The notes under the pieces were generated by a model, which saw only the letters and a list, made by a program, of their open reading frames with translations, was not told the DNA's origin and ran no database searches. Positions 5,444-6,189 of a DNA stretch of 6,189 bases are shown here, piece after piece. How positions within the stretch are numbered: position 1 is the first letter of the stretch; every line of letters starts with the position of its first letter. The DNA comes from Microcaldota archaeon (GTDB lineage Archaea > Micrarchaeota > Micrarchaeia > Anstonellales > J096): assembly GCA_015520875.1 (NCBI GenBank), contig WAPD01000122.1, positions 1 through 6,189 of the forward strand, given 5' to 3'. Both the position numbers and the translations under genes were made by a program.

Positions 5444-6189
5444 ATGCCAACAATATTTAAGAAAAAGGCCCCTGAAACCAAGAAATTGTTGAGCACAAAA
5501 CGGGAAACAAAGGTTGACCTAAAGCTTAAAAGGAAATTTGTTCCTGCTCAAATGCAATTAGCATTGCAAAGATTACATATGTTTTATGGCACTGACGATA
5601 AATTAGGTTTTATAATAAAGCTATTGGAAAAGGGAATTTCCCAACCCCAATACCATCAAGCTATAATAACAGAATTGGAAAATTTGAAAGGGGACCTTAA
5701 AATATTCTTAAAAGAGCCCGATACCAATAAACCTTTAATAGAAAAATCTCTGGAACTAATCTCTAAATTAATGTCTTCTAAGCATCCACAATATTACAGA
5801 GAATTAATAGAGGCTTTAAAGGAACTTAGAATCTCTTTGTTTAAAATAGAAGATACTCAAATGAACATATTAAATGAACAATTAAAGCTTTTATTGAACG
5901 AATTTCCAGAATTGTTCCCAGATGTTCCCATAGAATATGACCACAGGGATGAGGAGCAGGCAATGTCTTTTAGCTTAGAAGATTTTTCCCAATTGTTTGA
6001 TATTTCCTACCAAATGTTAATAGCTTTAGAGGCAGGAGATGCTTCTAAGGTGAAATCTTTGTTGAAAGCTTTGAATAAATTCATTAGTGCAAAGCCTAGC
6101 GAAGATGAAAAAAACATCTTAGGATATGCTAAATACATTATTCTATTGTTTATGGATTCTGCAGGTAGGGATGTTATAAAGGCAAAGGA
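5444..6189 (+). CDS. Unrecognised helical protein, N-terminal 248 codons (runs off window)
   Basis: The frame from the ATG at 5444 stays open to the window edge: 248 codons plus two bases, with no stop, so the 3' end is missing. I do not recognise it. The first 31 residues are strongly basic (MPTIFKKKAP, then KRETKVDLKLKRK) and may bind nucleic acid or the membrane surface. From about 34 on it reads as a series of amphipathic helices with short loops (QMQLALQRL, LGFIIKLLEKG, YRELIEALKELRISL, NEQLKLLLNEFPELF, FSQLFDISYQMLIALEAG, KVKSLLKALNKF, YAKYIILLFMDSAG). There is no membrane span, no nucleotide-binding loop and no zinc-finger cysteines; this fragment has no cysteine at all. It starts 11 bp after the yjbQ stop on the same strand, so it may be co-transcribed or have its own TATA box. 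A repeat-type helical scaffold is a guess from pattern only. Confidence 0.75.
   Translation, partial: MPTIFKKKAPETKKLLSTKRETKVDLKLKRKFVPAQMQLALQRLHMFYGTDDKLGFIIKLLEKGISQPQYHQAIITELENLKGDLKIFLKEPDTNKPLIEKSLELISKLMSSKHPQYYRELIEALKELRISLFKIEDTQMNILNEQLKLLLNEFPELFPDVPIEYDHRDEEQAMSFSLEDFSQLFDISYQMLIALEAGDASKVKSLLKALNKFISAKPSEDEKNILGYAKYIILLFMDSAGRDVIKAK

Noticed and set aside
1..6189. A defence island, mobile element or CRISPR system
   Set aside because: No transposase, integrase, direct repeats, spacer array or known defence motif was found; the genes look like stable chromosomal genes with uniform composition.

Overview
The window is an AT-rich stretch of chromosome that reads as archaeal. The gene set points that way: a short β-CASP metallo-nuclease of the aCPSF2 type, a stomatin/short-NfeD pair, an endonuclease IV-like TIM barrel of the form I associate with archaea, and YjbQ. 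The start-site architecture agrees. Several first genes have a T/A-rich TATA-like element centred about 25-28 nt upstream of the start codon with almost no room for a leader. Genes inside operons overlap their predecessor by 4 nt (GTGA or ATGA), and two of these have a Shine-Dalgarno match. Arg codons AGA/AGG and Ile codon ATA are frequent. I cannot name a species; a small-genome (DPANN-like) or other uncultivated archaeon is a guess.

Layout. (1) 12-1816, plus strand: lemA (membrane-anchored helical protein) coupled by a GTGA overlap to a 419-residue β-CASP ribonuclease. (2) 1806-2693, minus strand: a 295-residue tryptophan-rich protein I do not recognise, overlapping the nuclease gene tail-to-tail by 11 bp. 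(3) 2745-4033, plus strand: stomatin/SPFH protein plus short NfeD, coupled by an ATGA overlap. This pair and the unknown gene diverge from a roughly 50-bp gap holding one near-symmetric TATA-like element placed correctly for leaderless transcripts both ways. (4) 4008-4232, minus strand: a probable 74-residue single-span membrane protein. (5) 4264-5432, plus strand: endonuclease IV-like protein coupled by ATGA to YjbQ. (6) 5444 to the window end, plus strand: the first 248 codons of an unrecognised, mostly helical protein whose end lies outside the window.

How the genes work together. Stomatin and NfeD form a well-known membrane pair; the NfeD here is the short form without a protease domain. 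LemA is also a membrane-anchored protein, so the region has a membrane flavour mixed with nucleic-acid enzymes, but the sequence gives no proof of a joint pathway. No tRNA, rRNA, CRISPR array, insertion sequence or clear attachment site was seen. The items most worth following are the unknown 295-residue gene, the orphan at the right edge, the altered metal-ligand position in the endonuclease IV-like protein and the shared divergent promoter. I do not see a convincing new multi-gene system.
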